From NCBI GenBank assembly GCA_020736575.1, contig JAGPYM010000045.1, forward strand, positions 124,001-188,000: a DNA stretch of 64,000 nt, in the 5' to 3' direction. The notes under the pieces were generated by a model. That model did no database searches. It worked only from the letters and a program-made list of their open reading frames with translations, and was not told the origin of the DNA. Below, piece by piece: positions 10,065-20,760 of this stretch. A program made the translations under genes and the position numbers. Source of the stretch: Thelonectria olida (Eukaryota; Ascomycota; Sordariomycetes; Hypocreales; Nectriaceae). Position 1 is the stretch's first letter; every line of letters begins with the position of its first letter.

Positions 10065-11351
10065 TCATAGATAACAATTTTCAGCTGTGTCCTGCAGTTC
10101 GAGCTTTCTTTTCCCTTGCGTCCTCGACTGCTTGATCAGTCGCACCACTGCTTCATACACTAGCATTGCCGTAGCAGAGGCCGGTATCGCTCCGATTAAG
10201 CTAGTACCCATGCCGGAGTAGAAGGCACGCCAGCCTTCTTCCCGCAAAATTGTTGCGAGCGTGCTGATTATGCCCCCGTATCGACTGGGAAACTTTTTCT
10301 CCCATGATTTCCCTCTCCGTGAACCACTCCCACGCGCGGATGGGCCTCCGTCCTTGCTTGGCCTTTCCGGTTCTACTGGTGCTAGAGGGTATATTTTCTG
10401 TTGCGTTTGTAATCTTGTTCGAATAACTTCGTGTGGATATGTGGCTATAGTCGCACACGCTTTGCTCGCGGAGCTAGCTGTTAGTATCCCTAGGATCTGA
10501 AGCCATCCTTGGCCCTCATGCCAGTTCCCAAGCCCTGATCCAGTGAAGCATATCTTGAACTGTTCATACAATGGAAACTGCACAGCTAAGTGTGCCACCC
10601 CAAGCAAAGCTGGAGTTAGCCTCGAATAGAATGAAGCAGCACCTTCTCGGCAATACATCTTCCAAGCGGCATCTATGGCGGACTGGTATTGTCTCGGAGC
10701 ATTCTTTGTGGAGGTACTTGACTGAGACATGAGTCTAGTCTTGATAACCCACAAGGGATTCGTGAATAATATAGAACAGGTACCTCCAACAACAGCGGAC
10801 ACACTTGAGGATACCCACGCCTGTTCTTTGCCTTTTGGCAGAGGTTAGCACCACCTCGTGGCATTTTGGACAGTGCAGAGCGGGAGTGGCTTACTAAATC
10901 TCTCCTTTAACGAATCATTGACCTTGTGATATAGTGTGAAATATATCGCCCCCCTAGGAAGGTTTGCCAGCATGGTTGGTCCCAATCCTTGGTACATGCC
11001 AACCAATCCCCCTTCATGCCATATTGCTCGCCCAGTGCCTATTAGACCTCTATCTTGAAATGAACGTCGTTTGCTGACAGAGTCTAGCGTCCACAACTGG
11101 AGTCCACCTCTTCCTTGTAATTTGGTTTTCATAACGTCCAGAGGACATATTACAACACTGGAGGCTACCCCACTGGTGGCCCCGGCAAGACTTCGAATCG
11201 AGGGGTCCGAGAAACGGGCTGTCAGGCGTTCCAGGTGGGAAAGGCAGGAACTTGATTCATGTGGACATAGCTCGTGCTGACGAACGCTGAGAAGTCCATT
11301 TTCGGTGTTCTGGGAACTGCAAGGGGATGACTCGTCATGCTTGGGAGGCAT
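10065..11351 (-). CDS. Mitochondrial carrier family protein (NAD+/nucleotide-type, YIA6-like)
   Basis: Two exons on the minus strand, 11351-10895 and 10831-10065, give 407 aa; the intron has a GTAAGC donor and GCTAAC branch. Three tandem carrier repeats are visible, with signature motifs PLDVMKTKLQ (repeat 1), NPLWVIKTRLM (repeat 2) and YPHEVIRTRLQ (repeat 3), each followed by a G-x-x-x-x-Y/F-x-G block. The W in repeat 2 and the YPHE motif in repeat 3 fit the subgroup holding yeast Yia6/Yea6 (NAD+), Flx1 (folate/FAD) and Rim2 (pyrimidine nucleotides). The NAD+ assignment is inference. Expected site is the inner mitochondrial membrane with six TM helices. A ~45-residue polar Ser-rich N-terminus and a basic insert in repeat 3 make it longer than average. 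Confidence 0.88.
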
Positions 11352-13432
11352 TATGGATTTGGGGAGTGATTAAAATGTCAAGTCGTTGATGGATGGACAT
11401 TTATTTCGCACAATCCATTTCGCAAGTAGTGCGTCATATGTAACTAACCCATCCCCTAATGCGGCAAGAACTTCCAAGATGGTTAGTAGCATCTAGCATT
11501 ATTAAGGGATTTCCCACTTCTTTCCCTTATGGGCATAAAGCCAAGCCGCGAGACATTTCGCCACCATTGTGATGTATCATCCACGTTCAGACTTTAGGTT
11601 TGCTTGCCCTCCGCAGCTGGCTATCATGTCTTACCCACCTTATCCTTCCCTGCCGCTCCTGCAATAAATCTACTTGCCCTCTCATCAACACAACCTCGCA
11701 CACAGATAGCTCCTGACTGAGACTGCTCTGCTTCGAGATGTTTCACGAATCCACCGTACAGACAGGGTCCAAGCGACCAGGCAGGAACAGCTTATAATAC
11801 ACTGTCGTGCTGTTAGCGAGTTCTAAATCGAGGGGGGATGCATCTATCGTACACTCTTTCACTGGGCGTCTCAAGGTACACGGCTGAAGATAATATTGCT
11901 CGTCCGGTGCAGCCAGCCCCTTTGGTGCATAATGAAGAAGCATCGGGGTGATACTGATCTCAGTTTGTTGCAACACCAGTGATGTAGCCTTGCAGCAGAG
12001 GATGGCCGGGACACTACCACTGACGCCGGAAGCAATCAATAGCTCCAGGCTGCCAGAATATGCACCCCATAATTCCACCTCTGCTCTGTCCGAGTTATTT
12101 TAGTCATGCGTCATTGCAGAGACGTCTGTGGCGATACAAAAGCTTGGCCGCTACTGCACGAACGACCACTTCACACTGAAATTTTCAAACCGGCCATTCA
12201 TTCAAGCCGGCCATTCATTCAAGCCAACACTTAACGGCTCCTCGCCATCTCCCCCAGGAACATCTACCTGTTGACTCGTTGATACGATCATCAAGTATTA
12301 TTGCGGCTACCTCCTTAGAGCTAGAAGAACTATGAGCCGTGTTCGCTTGGGTCCGATCAGGATTCCACTCGCTGTGCTGCGCCATTGTATTTTCTTCCAA
12401 CTACGGCAACCCCAAGTGAAACTTCCACCCACCCACCCACCACAACGCGGTCGGTTCATCACAAATGATGTATCCCGTTCAAACCCCGTTGAGAGGGACA
12501 AGAGTTGAATGGGCTTCATGGACTTGTACATCTGACACGCAGTACTAACCAATAACACCAAGGCCTCCACGGGCAAGCATCTCTTTTGTTTGCTACCTGG
12601 CGGGATCTTTGCCCCATATGAGTTCCATGGAGGCGAAGCAGGCTCTAAAGCAGTCAACACCTGGGCTGCCTTCTTTCAAGACAGGTTATTCCGTCCCACG
12701 ACACCGAACGTGAGAATTTACACTCCCCAAGTAGGCAAAAGATGGCAAGCGGGCGCTGACACGTTTGCACTAACCGGCGAGAAGATGTTCAGCAAAATTT
12801 CGATCCGCAGATCTAGTCTAACGTAGATTGGAGCAATGACGTTACCAGCGCTAGGGGTGTTGACTGCGCCATGATCCGATGCATGGTCGCCCCCAATGAT
12901 TTAAGCCAATTATTCTTCTCGCAAGACAGAGCATAACCACTGATACTTCATTAGATACGGGAGCGCTCCACTCTGTCGCCCTCTGTCAATGGCGACCGTC
13001 ACCCGCGTAAAACGCCTCGTTGAGCTGCTCGATCACCTCTATTATAAGTTCGCCCTTTTCCATCCTCATCCGGTCTGCTTCATACCGCCAGCCAATGACC
13101 TGTGGATATCAAAGGAGTCTTGTTGCTACCGCTGAGTGATGAATGCATATTCTTTTTGAGTGCCAATCGCTCTGTCCACCTCCGTCTCGTCTACTGACCA
13201 TAGTTAAATTACGGGAGTGCTTCTCAGCGAGAAAGCGCATCGCCCTTTAGGTACCGGCTCACTGACAAATCTATCGCCCATTAGACTTCTCTTGCGAACT
13301 TTAAGGGGTTTAGGATCATCCGTCTCATCTATCGTGGCGGCTTGGAACCGAGCTGACGTCAAAACAATCACGGGTAGCGAGAGCGTCTACATTCTAGCAA
13401 ACCCAGCCCTTCAATCACACTAAGTTGGCATA
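11352..13432. other. Long gene-poor interval
   Basis: About 2.1 kb without a confident gene. A 111-aa minus-strand frame at 11743-12078 (begins MELWGAYSGSLELL, ends CTVDS) looks protein-like in composition but has no recognised domain, and I found no convincing introns. Other frames have no support. The right part must include the promoter of the gene at 13433. Confidence 0.4.
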
Positions 13433-14308
13433 ATGTCGCACCGCGACACGAAACCGCTGTTCGTCATTCATCCCCGCCTGGATGCAGGGGAATACCGCGA
13501 CAAACTCATTGGCAGCGTTGTCAAATATCCAGATATGCCCACTGAAAGGTATATCCCCTATAAGTCCGCCAAACAGCCCAAGAACATTGTTTCGAACCTT
13601 GACCCCAAGGCAATCCAGGTCCGGAACACCAAGTTTTGGACACACAGAATCAAGGACACCAATGTATCGTCCTCGCTGAACGACATCATCGAGGGGTTCT
13701 TCGGGGGTTCAAACACAACGATGGCACCTCTGGCGCGGTTATGGCACATGGATTCGCCGGGCAAGAAGTTCAAGGAACTGCTGAAAAACAAGGCCTATTT
13801 CAAGCAACTGTCCAACCTGCTGAAGAGTAGCCAGGATCAGGAGGGGTATTTCGTCACGGATATCGTCACACTAGTTGACGTTACTGAAGAGTCTCACAAG
13901 TCGCATGGCACAAGCGCGGGAGCACAGGCACTTGTTGATCCCTCCTTGGGAATACAGGTTGGGGCTATCGCACAAAACCAAGTTGTGAGAGAGAAGTGGT
14001 ACTCGGGCTACTACGAGGGAGAAACAATCGTGTTTCTCGGATATCGCCGCGTAAGGCTCGAGAAGACGACCTCCATCATGGCAAAGTTAGGGAGGATATT
14101 CCTAGGCCAAGCGCATGGCTTTACGGTGTGGGATGGATTGGATTACTGGCCACCAACGATTGGAAAACCTACTGAAGGAAACAGGGAGGCATTGTTAGGT
14201 GATACGAGCGGGAGGAACGCAAAAGGGGGGGAGCAGCCGGTGCCACCACCAGATGAGTACGCTGAGATTATCAGGGAGCTGGGGTTTGATGTTGAGATTG
14301 TGGAATGA
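13433..14308 (+). CDS. Unknown 291-aa fungal protein, possible gasdermin-like (RCD-1/HET-Q1 type)
   Basis: Single-exon ORF. It starts KPLFVIHPRLDAGEYRDKL then IGSVVKYP, followed by a helical Lys-rich part (GKKFKELLKNKAYFKQL). A probable beta-rich core begins GYFVTDIVTLVDVTEES and runs through GETIVFLGYRRVRLEK. The polar Pro/Glu tail ends FDVEIVE. There is no signal peptide or clear TM helix. The ordering (short N-terminal strand, basic helix, long beta core beginning YFVT, then an EGETIVFLGYR strand) reminds me of fungal gasdermin-like cell-death proteins, which open membrane pores after a short C-terminal part is removed. That assignment is from pattern memory only. In many fungi these genes sit beside a protease gene; none is seen here. 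Confidence 0.4.
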   Translation: MSHRDTKPLFVIHPRLDAGEYRDKLIGSVVKYPDMPTERYIPYKSAKQPKNIVSNLDPKAIQVRNTKFWTHRIKDTNVSSSLNDIIEGFFGGSNTTMAPLARLWHMDSPGKKFKELLKNKAYFKQLSNLLKSSQDQEGYFVTDIVTLVDVTEESHKSHGTSAGAQALVDPSLGIQVGAIAQNQVVREKWYSGYYEGETIVFLGYRRVRLEKTTSIMAKLGRIFLGQAHGFTVWDGLDYWPPTIGKPTEGNREALLGDTSGRNAKGGEQPVPPPDEYAEIIRELGFDVEIVE

Positions 14309-14672
14309 GTTGTTGAGGATTTAAAGAACCAATGCAGGAGACACGGAAACCACGACATCATAATGGTGGCCAAATGGAGTCGCGTTTTGCATCACACCCG
14401 TAAGGGTATAGACCGGGAATGGCAAACTGAGGTCTCTAAATTCTCTCGTGGGTATTCTATGGAGCCTCCGTGGCGGTGCCTTTCGTGATCCCAGGCTTAC
14501 CCGCCGTAGAAAATACTTCCGGTCACTTTCATTCCGCCTTCCCATCATATTCACGCACTTGACAAGCCTCACAGCCCAGTTACGACATCTTTATTGTTCA
14601 AAGAATTTACAACCCAGGTCTACTATACAAACGGCAACTCTCCATCAAATATTTCCTGCTAACACTATTAAA

Positions 14673-15353
14673 ATGGACACGACAGGCCCACGACATCCTA
14701 CCCTCAGCGAGATCCTCTTAAATGTCTCTTCGCCGCCATGGACTCTGCGCGTCTTCATGGCTCATCTCTCCCAACACCACTGCGAAGAGACTCTTGAGTT
14801 CACATTGAACGCCGAGAACTATGACTTCGTCTATAACCAGCTAGTTGCCGAGAGCCCTATGTCGCGTGATAGAACTGATCGTGTAAACTCGTCTTGGCAA
14901 AAGTTGATACGAATCTACATCGCACCTTGTGGACCGCGACAAGTCAATATCTCGGGTCGAGAGCGAGATCACCTCTTGAATCTCCCGTGTGGAACTCACC
15001 CCCCTCACCCTTCCGAACTTGATGAGTCTCGCCGAATTATCTACGACCTCATGAACGACTCCCTCCTCGTCCCCTTCCTCGAGTCTGTTAGTCCCATTCA
15101 GCACGAAAGTCCGCTTGAGGAGCAGATACGCTCCCCCAACGTTCGTCCCCAACGAAGCGTCGGTTGGGATGCCGCACGATCGGTTCGCTCGAGACACACC
15201 ATGGAGTCCGAGGGCTGGGCGGATGACGGCAACAGAAATTCACTCCTCTCCGAGTCGACCATGCACATATCTCCAGGAGGGTTCCATCATGCCGCCGTCG
15301 TATATAAGAAATGTTGGAAAACGGTCAGGCGCCATGCTACGTTGCACCAATAA
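14673..15353 (+). CDS. RGS-domain protein
   Basis: A 226-aa ORF from the ATG in AAAATGGACACG. The frame is open further upstream to 14448, but that part is low-complexity leader. An RGS fold is visible: TLSEILLNVSSPPWTLRVFM (helices 1-2), HHCEETLEFTLNAENYDFVY (helices 3-4), SSWQKLIRIYIAPCGPRQVN, then DESRRIIYDLMNDSLLVPFL (helices 7-8). RGS domains speed GTP hydrolysis by heterotrimeric G-protein alpha subunits and so damp receptor signalling. The Glu-Asn-rich helix and the Leu-Val-Pro-Phe-Leu end are typical. The C-terminal ~70 residues are Ser/Arg-rich and probably disordered. There is no DEP or TM part, so this is a short, single-domain RGS protein. Confidence 0.82.
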   Translation: MDTTGPRHPTLSEILLNVSSPPWTLRVFMAHLSQHHCEETLEFTLNAENYDFVYNQLVAESPMSRDRTDRVNSSWQKLIRIYIAPCGPRQVNISGRERDHLLNLPCGTHPPHPSELDESRRIIYDLMNDSLLVPFLESVSPIQHESPLEEQIRSPNVRPQRSVGWDAARSVRSRHTMESEGWADDGNRNSLLSESTMHISPGGFHHAAVVYKKCWKTVRRHATLHQ

Positions 15354-15703
15354 AAGCTCAAATTTTGCACTCCATATTCTATTGAGCGGCCTTGAAAACT
15401 GCGAAAATGCGAAGAGACGAATATATGAGAGGGGCAAGAAGATCGGTTACAATACGTTCATGCCTTTAAGGGTCCAAGTTTCGATGTTACCTTTGGCGCG
15501 TTATATTATATTGCGAAGAAAAGCTATAATGAAATTACACGCCAAAAGTCTAGCAACAGCTTACAGTGCGTCACCTCAAATATAAATTTAAGATCTTTCT
15601 TAATAGATTTATATATAAAACTATATCCAAAAAATTTCATTATAAAGGGAACTCTTAGAATATTATTCTGTATCTTTTTTTTTATCTTTCTACGTATTAA
15701 CTA
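15354..15703. other. Intergenic AT-rich flank
   Basis: AT-rich sequence between the RGS gene and the pogo element; no gene seen. Confidence 0.5.
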
Positions 15704-17580
15704 ACGTACATGATAAGCGAACTGGCCGGATAAGCGAGCTGGCCACCCGCCCGTGCCCACAACATGTTTTACTTTCAATCTGCCATTTCTCCACCAAAAA
15801 CTATGGAAACTCTTAGCAAAGAGAATCGAATGGTCCTGGCTATCGAAGCTATCCAAAAAGACCCCCAGCTAAGCGCACGAGTAGCGGCTAGGATCTACAA
15901 TGTCAGTCGTTCAACGCTTGGCACTCATCTTAAGGGAACAAATCCTCGACACGACAGAATGCCCAATTCGCGTAAACTTACGGATCTAGAGGAGAAGACA
16001 ATTGTTGAGTATGTCCTTGACCTAGATTCGCGATCATTTCCTCCCCGACTTCGCGATGTGGAAGATATGGCCAATTGACTGCTTGCCGACCGCGACGCGC
16101 CTCCAGTCGGCAAGCGCTGGGCTTCAAACTTTGTCAAACGCCAACTAGAGCTCAAGTCGCATTTTACGCGTAGATATGACTATCAGAGGGCCCAATGCGA
16201 AGATCCCAATATTATTTGGGGCTGGTTTCAACTTGTGCGGAACACAATTGCGAAATATGGTATTGACGAGTCGGACATCTACAACTTTGATGAGACTGGG
16301 TTTATAATGGGTATTATCTCAACCGGAATGGTCATCACGAGCGCCGAACGACGTGGAAGACCGAAAATGGCCCAGCCAGGAGATAGAGAATGGGTTACGG
16401 TGATCCAGGGCGTTAATTCCCAAGGGTGGGCGATCCCGCCGTACATTATTGTTGCGGGCCAATATCATCTTGCGGCCTGGTATGACGAAAGGATCCTACC
16501 TCAAGACTGGGTTATCGCAACCTCTGATAACGGCTGGACAACAAATGAGAGAGGCCTCGAATGGATCCAGCACTTCGACAAACATTCAAAGGCGCGTTCT
16601 TCCGGCTCTTATCGCCTTCTTGTGTTGGATGGGCATGAAAGCCACCATTCGATCGAATTCGAGCTATTCTGCAAGGAGAATAAGATCATTACTTTATGTA
16701 TGCCGCCGCATTCATCTCATATCCTCCAGCCACTTGATGTTGGCTGCTTTGGGCCGCTCAAGCAGGCCTACGGCCGACAAATTGAGGATATGATGAAGAC
16801 CCGGATCACCCATATTACCAAGGTTGATTTCTTTCCTGCATTTCAAGCCGCATTTCAAAGCGCAATGTCAGAAAAAACATCCAGGGAGGTTTTCGAGGTA
16901 CAGGACTTGTTCCCTATGATCCAGAAAGTGTGCTTTCTCGGTTGGATGTCAAGTTGCGGACTCCATCGCCTGCGGAGGGGGATTCCGAGCTGCCCAACCT
17001 CTGGGTTCCAAAAACCCCAAACAACCCAATTGAAGCTACTTCGCAAACCGATTTTATTAAAGATCGAATCAGTTGCCACCAGGGTAGCTCTCCGACATCC
17101 ATTCTAGCTGCTATGGACCAATTTGCGAAGGGGCGCGAGGAATAATGCACCAGATGGCATTATTGAAGGCAGAGGTCAACGAGCTTCGGGAGGCAAATGC
17201 GACCCTTAGCCGATGGCGCAGGGCGAAAAAAAACACGACTCCGACATTCAGGCAGCATGACAGTAGCTGAGGGGCAGGAGCTACAAGATCAGAGGGAAAT
17301 TGCTGAGCAGATACAGCAGGAAACGCAGCAAAGTAGTGGTCGGAAGAGGCGGACGGAGACAAGGGAACGGCGATGTAGAAGATGCAGGCAACCCGGGCAT
17401 AATGCCCGCACCTGTAAAGCTGATATAGATATGTCTGATAAAGATATTAGTGATTAATTTTAGTTGATTTAGGCGTTGTGGTTGTTTTATCTTAATATCT
17501 ATTCGTAAAGGTGTAGTTAGGTGGCCAGCTCGCTTATCCGGCCAGCTCGCTTATCCGGCCAGCTCGCTTATCATGTACGT
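15704..17580 (+). mobile_element. pogo/Fot-type DNA transposon (1,877 bp), degenerate
   Basis: Bounded by ACGTACATGATAAGCGA at the left and its reverse complement at the right, with TA target duplications (15702-15703, 17581-17582). The ends contain tandem 17-bp units of the form GATAAGCGAGCTGGCCG: two at the left and three at the right. The terminal inverted repeat is about 41 bp with one mismatch. It carries a broken transposase gene. Confidence 0.92.
15764..17457 (+). pseudogene. pogo-family DDE transposase, broken by a stop and three frameshifts
   Basis: The likely start is the Met at 15803 (METLSKENR). A psq-type helix-turn-helix (LSARVAARIYNVSRSTL) and a CENP-B-type DNA-binding part (EEKTIVEYVLDLDSR ... 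GKRWASNFVKR) come first. The DDE domain has all three acidic positions: YNFDETGF, LVLDGHESHHS and LQPLDVGCFGPLK. The end has a CCHC zinc knuckle (CRRCRQPGHNARTC). Damage: an in-frame TGA at 16076-16078 after MAN; loss of one A in an A-run near 16866-16871; loss of one base near 17140; and one extra A in the A8 run near 17226. Every frame resumes the expected protein after each lesion, so the copy is young but dead, or partly mis-assembled. Confidence 0.88.
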
Positions 17581-17586
17581 TAACTA

Positions 17587-19709
17587 CAGTAGTAACCCCT
17601 GTAAATGCAACACCAATATGTGCAAAATGCCCCGTAAGTGCAACACACAGCCGCTATTTCCCCCATTTATTAGGCTATGTGCAATAGTGCTAAGTGCAAC
17701 GCCCACTGAGGAAACAGGGGGGTTATAGGGGTCAATTCAGGGGTATGAGAAATAGGGTAGGAAGTCGGATTTTTGGTGTGGGTGGCATCTTTTCCCACAA
17801 CAACAACAATAACAACAACTTCAATCAATTGAAACAACCACTTTTCAACCGATTTTACGGTCGCACTTTATATTATTAAAATGACTGAGACTCTCTCTAT
17901 CCAACAGCGTATTTTGCTTCGCAATTGGGCGCGGGGTTATGGAAAGAAACCGTCACTTGACGAGGCAAGGCTGTACTGCGTCGAGAAATTCAAGCTTAAC
18001 CTCTCCAAGTCAATTCTGAGCCGGGCTTTATCAGATAAATACAAACATCTCGATACCCTCACTGCAGATGACCCAGGCTACGGAAGTCAGAGGCTTCGAA
18101 AGGCTCAATGGCCCGTCCTTGAAGACCTGCTTCGTCGATGGCAGGCTGGCGTAGAAAGTCGAGGCTTTCCTCTAACAACCGAGACCCTTCAAGCCAAAGC
18201 AGAAGAGATCTGGAAGACGGTTCCAGCAGCTAGAAACTATGAGACTGTGTCTAATAACACTCCTTCCTTTGGCACGAAGTGGGCATCGTTGTTCAAGCGC
18301 CGCTACGGCATTCGTGCTCGTTACTTTCACGGCGAGGCTGCTTCTGCAGCTTTTGCAGCTGACGCCGGCACACAGGTCAGAATTGAAGCAATTCGCAGCA
18401 TTGCCGCAGGCATTCCACAGGGCAACCGCTACAACATGAATCAGACCGGCCTTTTCTGGCGTGCAACGCCTAGATACGGGCTCGCAACTTCATCAAAGTC
18501 AGGTCAGAAGGTTGAAAAGGCACGCATTTCTCTCGGCTTCACCACCAACGATACCGGGGATGACCTCTTCAACATTTGGGCTATTGGCAAGGCAAAATGC
18601 CCTCATGCCCTCAGACGGTTCAACTGGGCTGCTCACGGCATCACTTGGCACTCAAATAAGAAGGCCTGGTTCACAACTGATGTGATGGAGGCATGGTTGC
18701 TTGATTTCTATCGTCACATTAACCGCACGAAGCCAGGACAGAAAATTCTGCTTATTCTCGATAACTTCAGTGCACATATCGCTGCTGTTGCCCTCAGGCC
18801 GCCTCCTTCGAACATCATCATCGAGTTCCTGCCCCCGAACCAGACCTCTGTGTACCAGCCGTTAGACCAGGGCATCATCGCCAACTTCAAGCGGCCATAT
18901 CGCCGGTTATATCTTCAATGGCTCATTTCAACGCTCGATAAAGACCCAGAAGCTGATCCTATTAAGGCGATGAACCTAGCCTTGACGATACAGTGGACTT
19001 CGCGCTGCTGGTATTATAAAACCTCTGAGAAGCTCGTCCAGGCCTGCTGGAAGAAATCGTCAATTACCGGGCTGTTTCCCACCGTTGAGCCGATTCAACA
19101 GCATTATGATACTGATGACCAGCAGCTGTGGCATCAAGTCTGCGAGATTTATCATGAAAACCTTCAAATGGAGGCATTTTTCGCCCCCGAGCACGAAGAC
19201 CTTGCCCCTAATGAACCTACGACCCCCGACGAGCTATTCCTTCAAATCCTCGAGGATTTCTACGCCCAAGATGCCGAAACACCACAAGACGATAATGATG
19301 ACGATGATTATACGGTGGCGATGACTTCAATCAGGCCAACAGATGTGAAGAAGGTGGTCACAGAGCTGCTTGGGCTTGCACAGCGCGAAGAGAGCCTTAT
19401 TTTGCGCGAGGAAGTCGGAATATTATATCAAATGCAAGACCGGCTGCAGGCACACATTCTTGAGACTTCACGACAGTCACATATCACAGACTGGTTCAAA
19501 ACGTTATAGAAGACAATAAAAGACAACGATTCTCTTCGATGCCGCTCATCGCGACACCATTGTGGTGTTTTCCCTGCTTATTTACGGCTTCCGTGTCCTC
19601 AGGGGCACGGGCCAGAAGTGCCTATGTCTGACCCCTGTCAGTGCAAATTGCCGATAAATGCAACAAGAAAAGGCGCCCGCATTCGTTGCATTTACAGGGG
19701 TTACTACTG
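17587..19709 (+). mobile_element. pogo/Tigger-type DNA transposon (2,123 bp) with full-length ORF
   Basis: The ends are 25-bp inverted repeats beginning CAGTAGTAACCCCTGTAAAT, flanked by TA (17585-17586, 19710-19711). TGCAAC motifs recur just inside both ends. The element lies six bases from the previous pogo element and encloses one uninterrupted transposase ORF. Confidence 0.92.
17881..19509 (+). CDS. Tigger-like transposase, intact ORF but first catalytic Asp replaced
   Basis: A 542-aa ORF. An N-terminal HTH/CENP-B-type region (QQRILLRNWARGYGKKPSLD ... FGTKWASLFKRRYGI) precedes a DDE domain. The family motif NMDETGLFW reads YNMNQTGLFWR here (codons AAT CAG), so both the catalytic Asp and the following Glu are changed. 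The second Asp (LLILDNFSAHI) and third Asp (YQPLDQGIIANFK) are present. The C-terminus is acidic (DDNDDDDY) and then helical. With intact ends and frame, the element looks structurally young yet should be unable to cut DNA. It could still bind termini. The substitution could also be an assembly error, but two adjacent codons differ. Confidence 0.85.
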   Translation: MTETLSIQQRILLRNWARGYGKKPSLDEARLYCVEKFKLNLSKSILSRALSDKYKHLDTLTADDPGYGSQRLRKAQWPVLEDLLRRWQAGVESRGFPLTTETLQAKAEEIWKTVPAARNYETVSNNTPSFGTKWASLFKRRYGIRARYFHGEAASAAFAADAGTQVRIEAIRSIAAGIPQGNRYNMNQTGLFWRATPRYGLATSSKSGQKVEKARISLGFTTNDTGDDLFNIWAIGKAKCPHALRRFNWAAHGITWHSNKKAWFTTDVMEAWLLDFYRHINRTKPGQKILLILDNFSAHIAAVALRPPPSNIIIEFLPPNQTSVYQPLDQGIIANFKRPYRRLYLQWLISTLDKDPEADPIKAMNLALTIQWTSRCWYYKTSEKLVQACWKKSSITGLFPTVEPIQQHYDTDDQQLWHQVCEIYHENLQMEAFFAPEHEDLAPNEPTTPDELFLQILEDFYAQDAETPQDDNDDDDYTVAMTSIRPTDVKKVVTELLGLAQREESLILREEVGILYQMQDRLQAHILETSRQSHITDWFKTL

Positions 19710-19768
19710 TAATACTAATAGTAAAGGCTATTATACCAATACTAACTAATACTAGTTAACAGAAATTA

Positions 19769-20255
19769 ACGTACTTGATAAGCGAGTGTCTCAAACAAGC
19801 GAGTGTCTCAAACAAGCGAGTGTCTCAAACAAGCGAGTGTCTCAAACAAGCGAGTGTCTCACTTATACTGTACAGCCAAAAGTAGAAATATTAGATTTTC
19901 TAAAACTAGTAATATAATTAATAAGAGTTTAAAAAAAGTATTTTTAGACTTCCTATAGAAAGAGTCATGACATATTTCCTTTTTTAAAATTTTAATTAAT
20001 TTATTAAGCTTTTTATGTATAAAAATAAGAAAAAGAACAGTGCGAATAAACCTTTTCTTAATAACTCTATAAATAAAAATAAATAAAATTTAGTAAAATT
20101 CTCTTGTATAGTTTCTTCTTTAATTAACTTAATATTAGATTTCTAGCTATTTTAAGCTTAGTTTGGATTTTTAATAGCTTTTTAAAAATCGCGATTTAAG
20201 GTGTAAACTCTAGTGAGACACTCGCTTGTCTGAGACACTCGCTTATCATGTACGT
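19769..20255. mobile_element. pogo-type MITE, family 1 (487 bp)
   Basis: Ends ACGTACTTGATAAGCG and CGCTTATCATGTACGT with TA duplications at 19767-19768 and 20256-20257. The left end carries five tandem copies of the 17-bp unit AAACAAGCGAGTGTCTC (the first partial); the right end has two. The interior is AT-rich and begins CACTTATACTGTACAGC, as in the copy at 7171-7608. Confidence 0.87.
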
Positions 20256-20314
20256 TAGTATTAGAATATACTAGTTAGTATCAGTATGCAACCCCGGTCC
20301 TTCATATCCTTCAA

Positions 20315-20760
20315 CTAGTTTTCTAGGCTTTCGACCCTGTCCCGCAGCTGCTCGACCTTACCACTCTCTGCCTCTAAATATCCGCTTGGGCTTTGCTTCT
20401 GCCGGCCAAGATGGTCATCAGATCACACTTTTGCTTGAGCGTCACGCAAGGCCCTACGCCGAGCTGGATCTTTTCAGGCTTTGATGGGTCATTGTACTGA
20501 CTAACCCAGCCAATTTTCCAGGGTGGGAGAATGTCATCTCTCTCGCAGACTTGCTCGATCTCATCTGCTGCACTGGATGCTCCGAGAATCTTAAACAAGC
20601 TCGATTTGGAAAGGATTTGGATGCCCTTCTTGTGGAATTTGCACAGCAATCTGCGTTCGGATCCTTATTGTTGGCGGCAATGTTCTTATGCTTCGTCTGC
20701 GATTTCGTGACCCAAAGCAGCTGGTCAAAGTCTTCACGATCTTTATAGGAACATTGAGAC
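20315..20760 (-). pseudogene. Relic of an unknown protein gene with C-terminal coiled coil
   Basis: Minus-strand pieces in three frames read LLWVTKSQTKHKNIAANNKD, then LCKFHKKGIQILSKSSLF ... AADEIEQVCERDDILPPWK, then LEAESGKVEQLRDRVESLEN-stop, a short coiled coil. Two single-base shifts separate them. I do not recognise the family. The 5' end is missing. Confidence 0.45.

Noticed and set aside
19769..19865. Regular 17-bp repeats that might suggest a CRISPR-like array
   Set aside because: No unique spacers; they are tandem subterminal units of a MITE in a eukaryotic genome.
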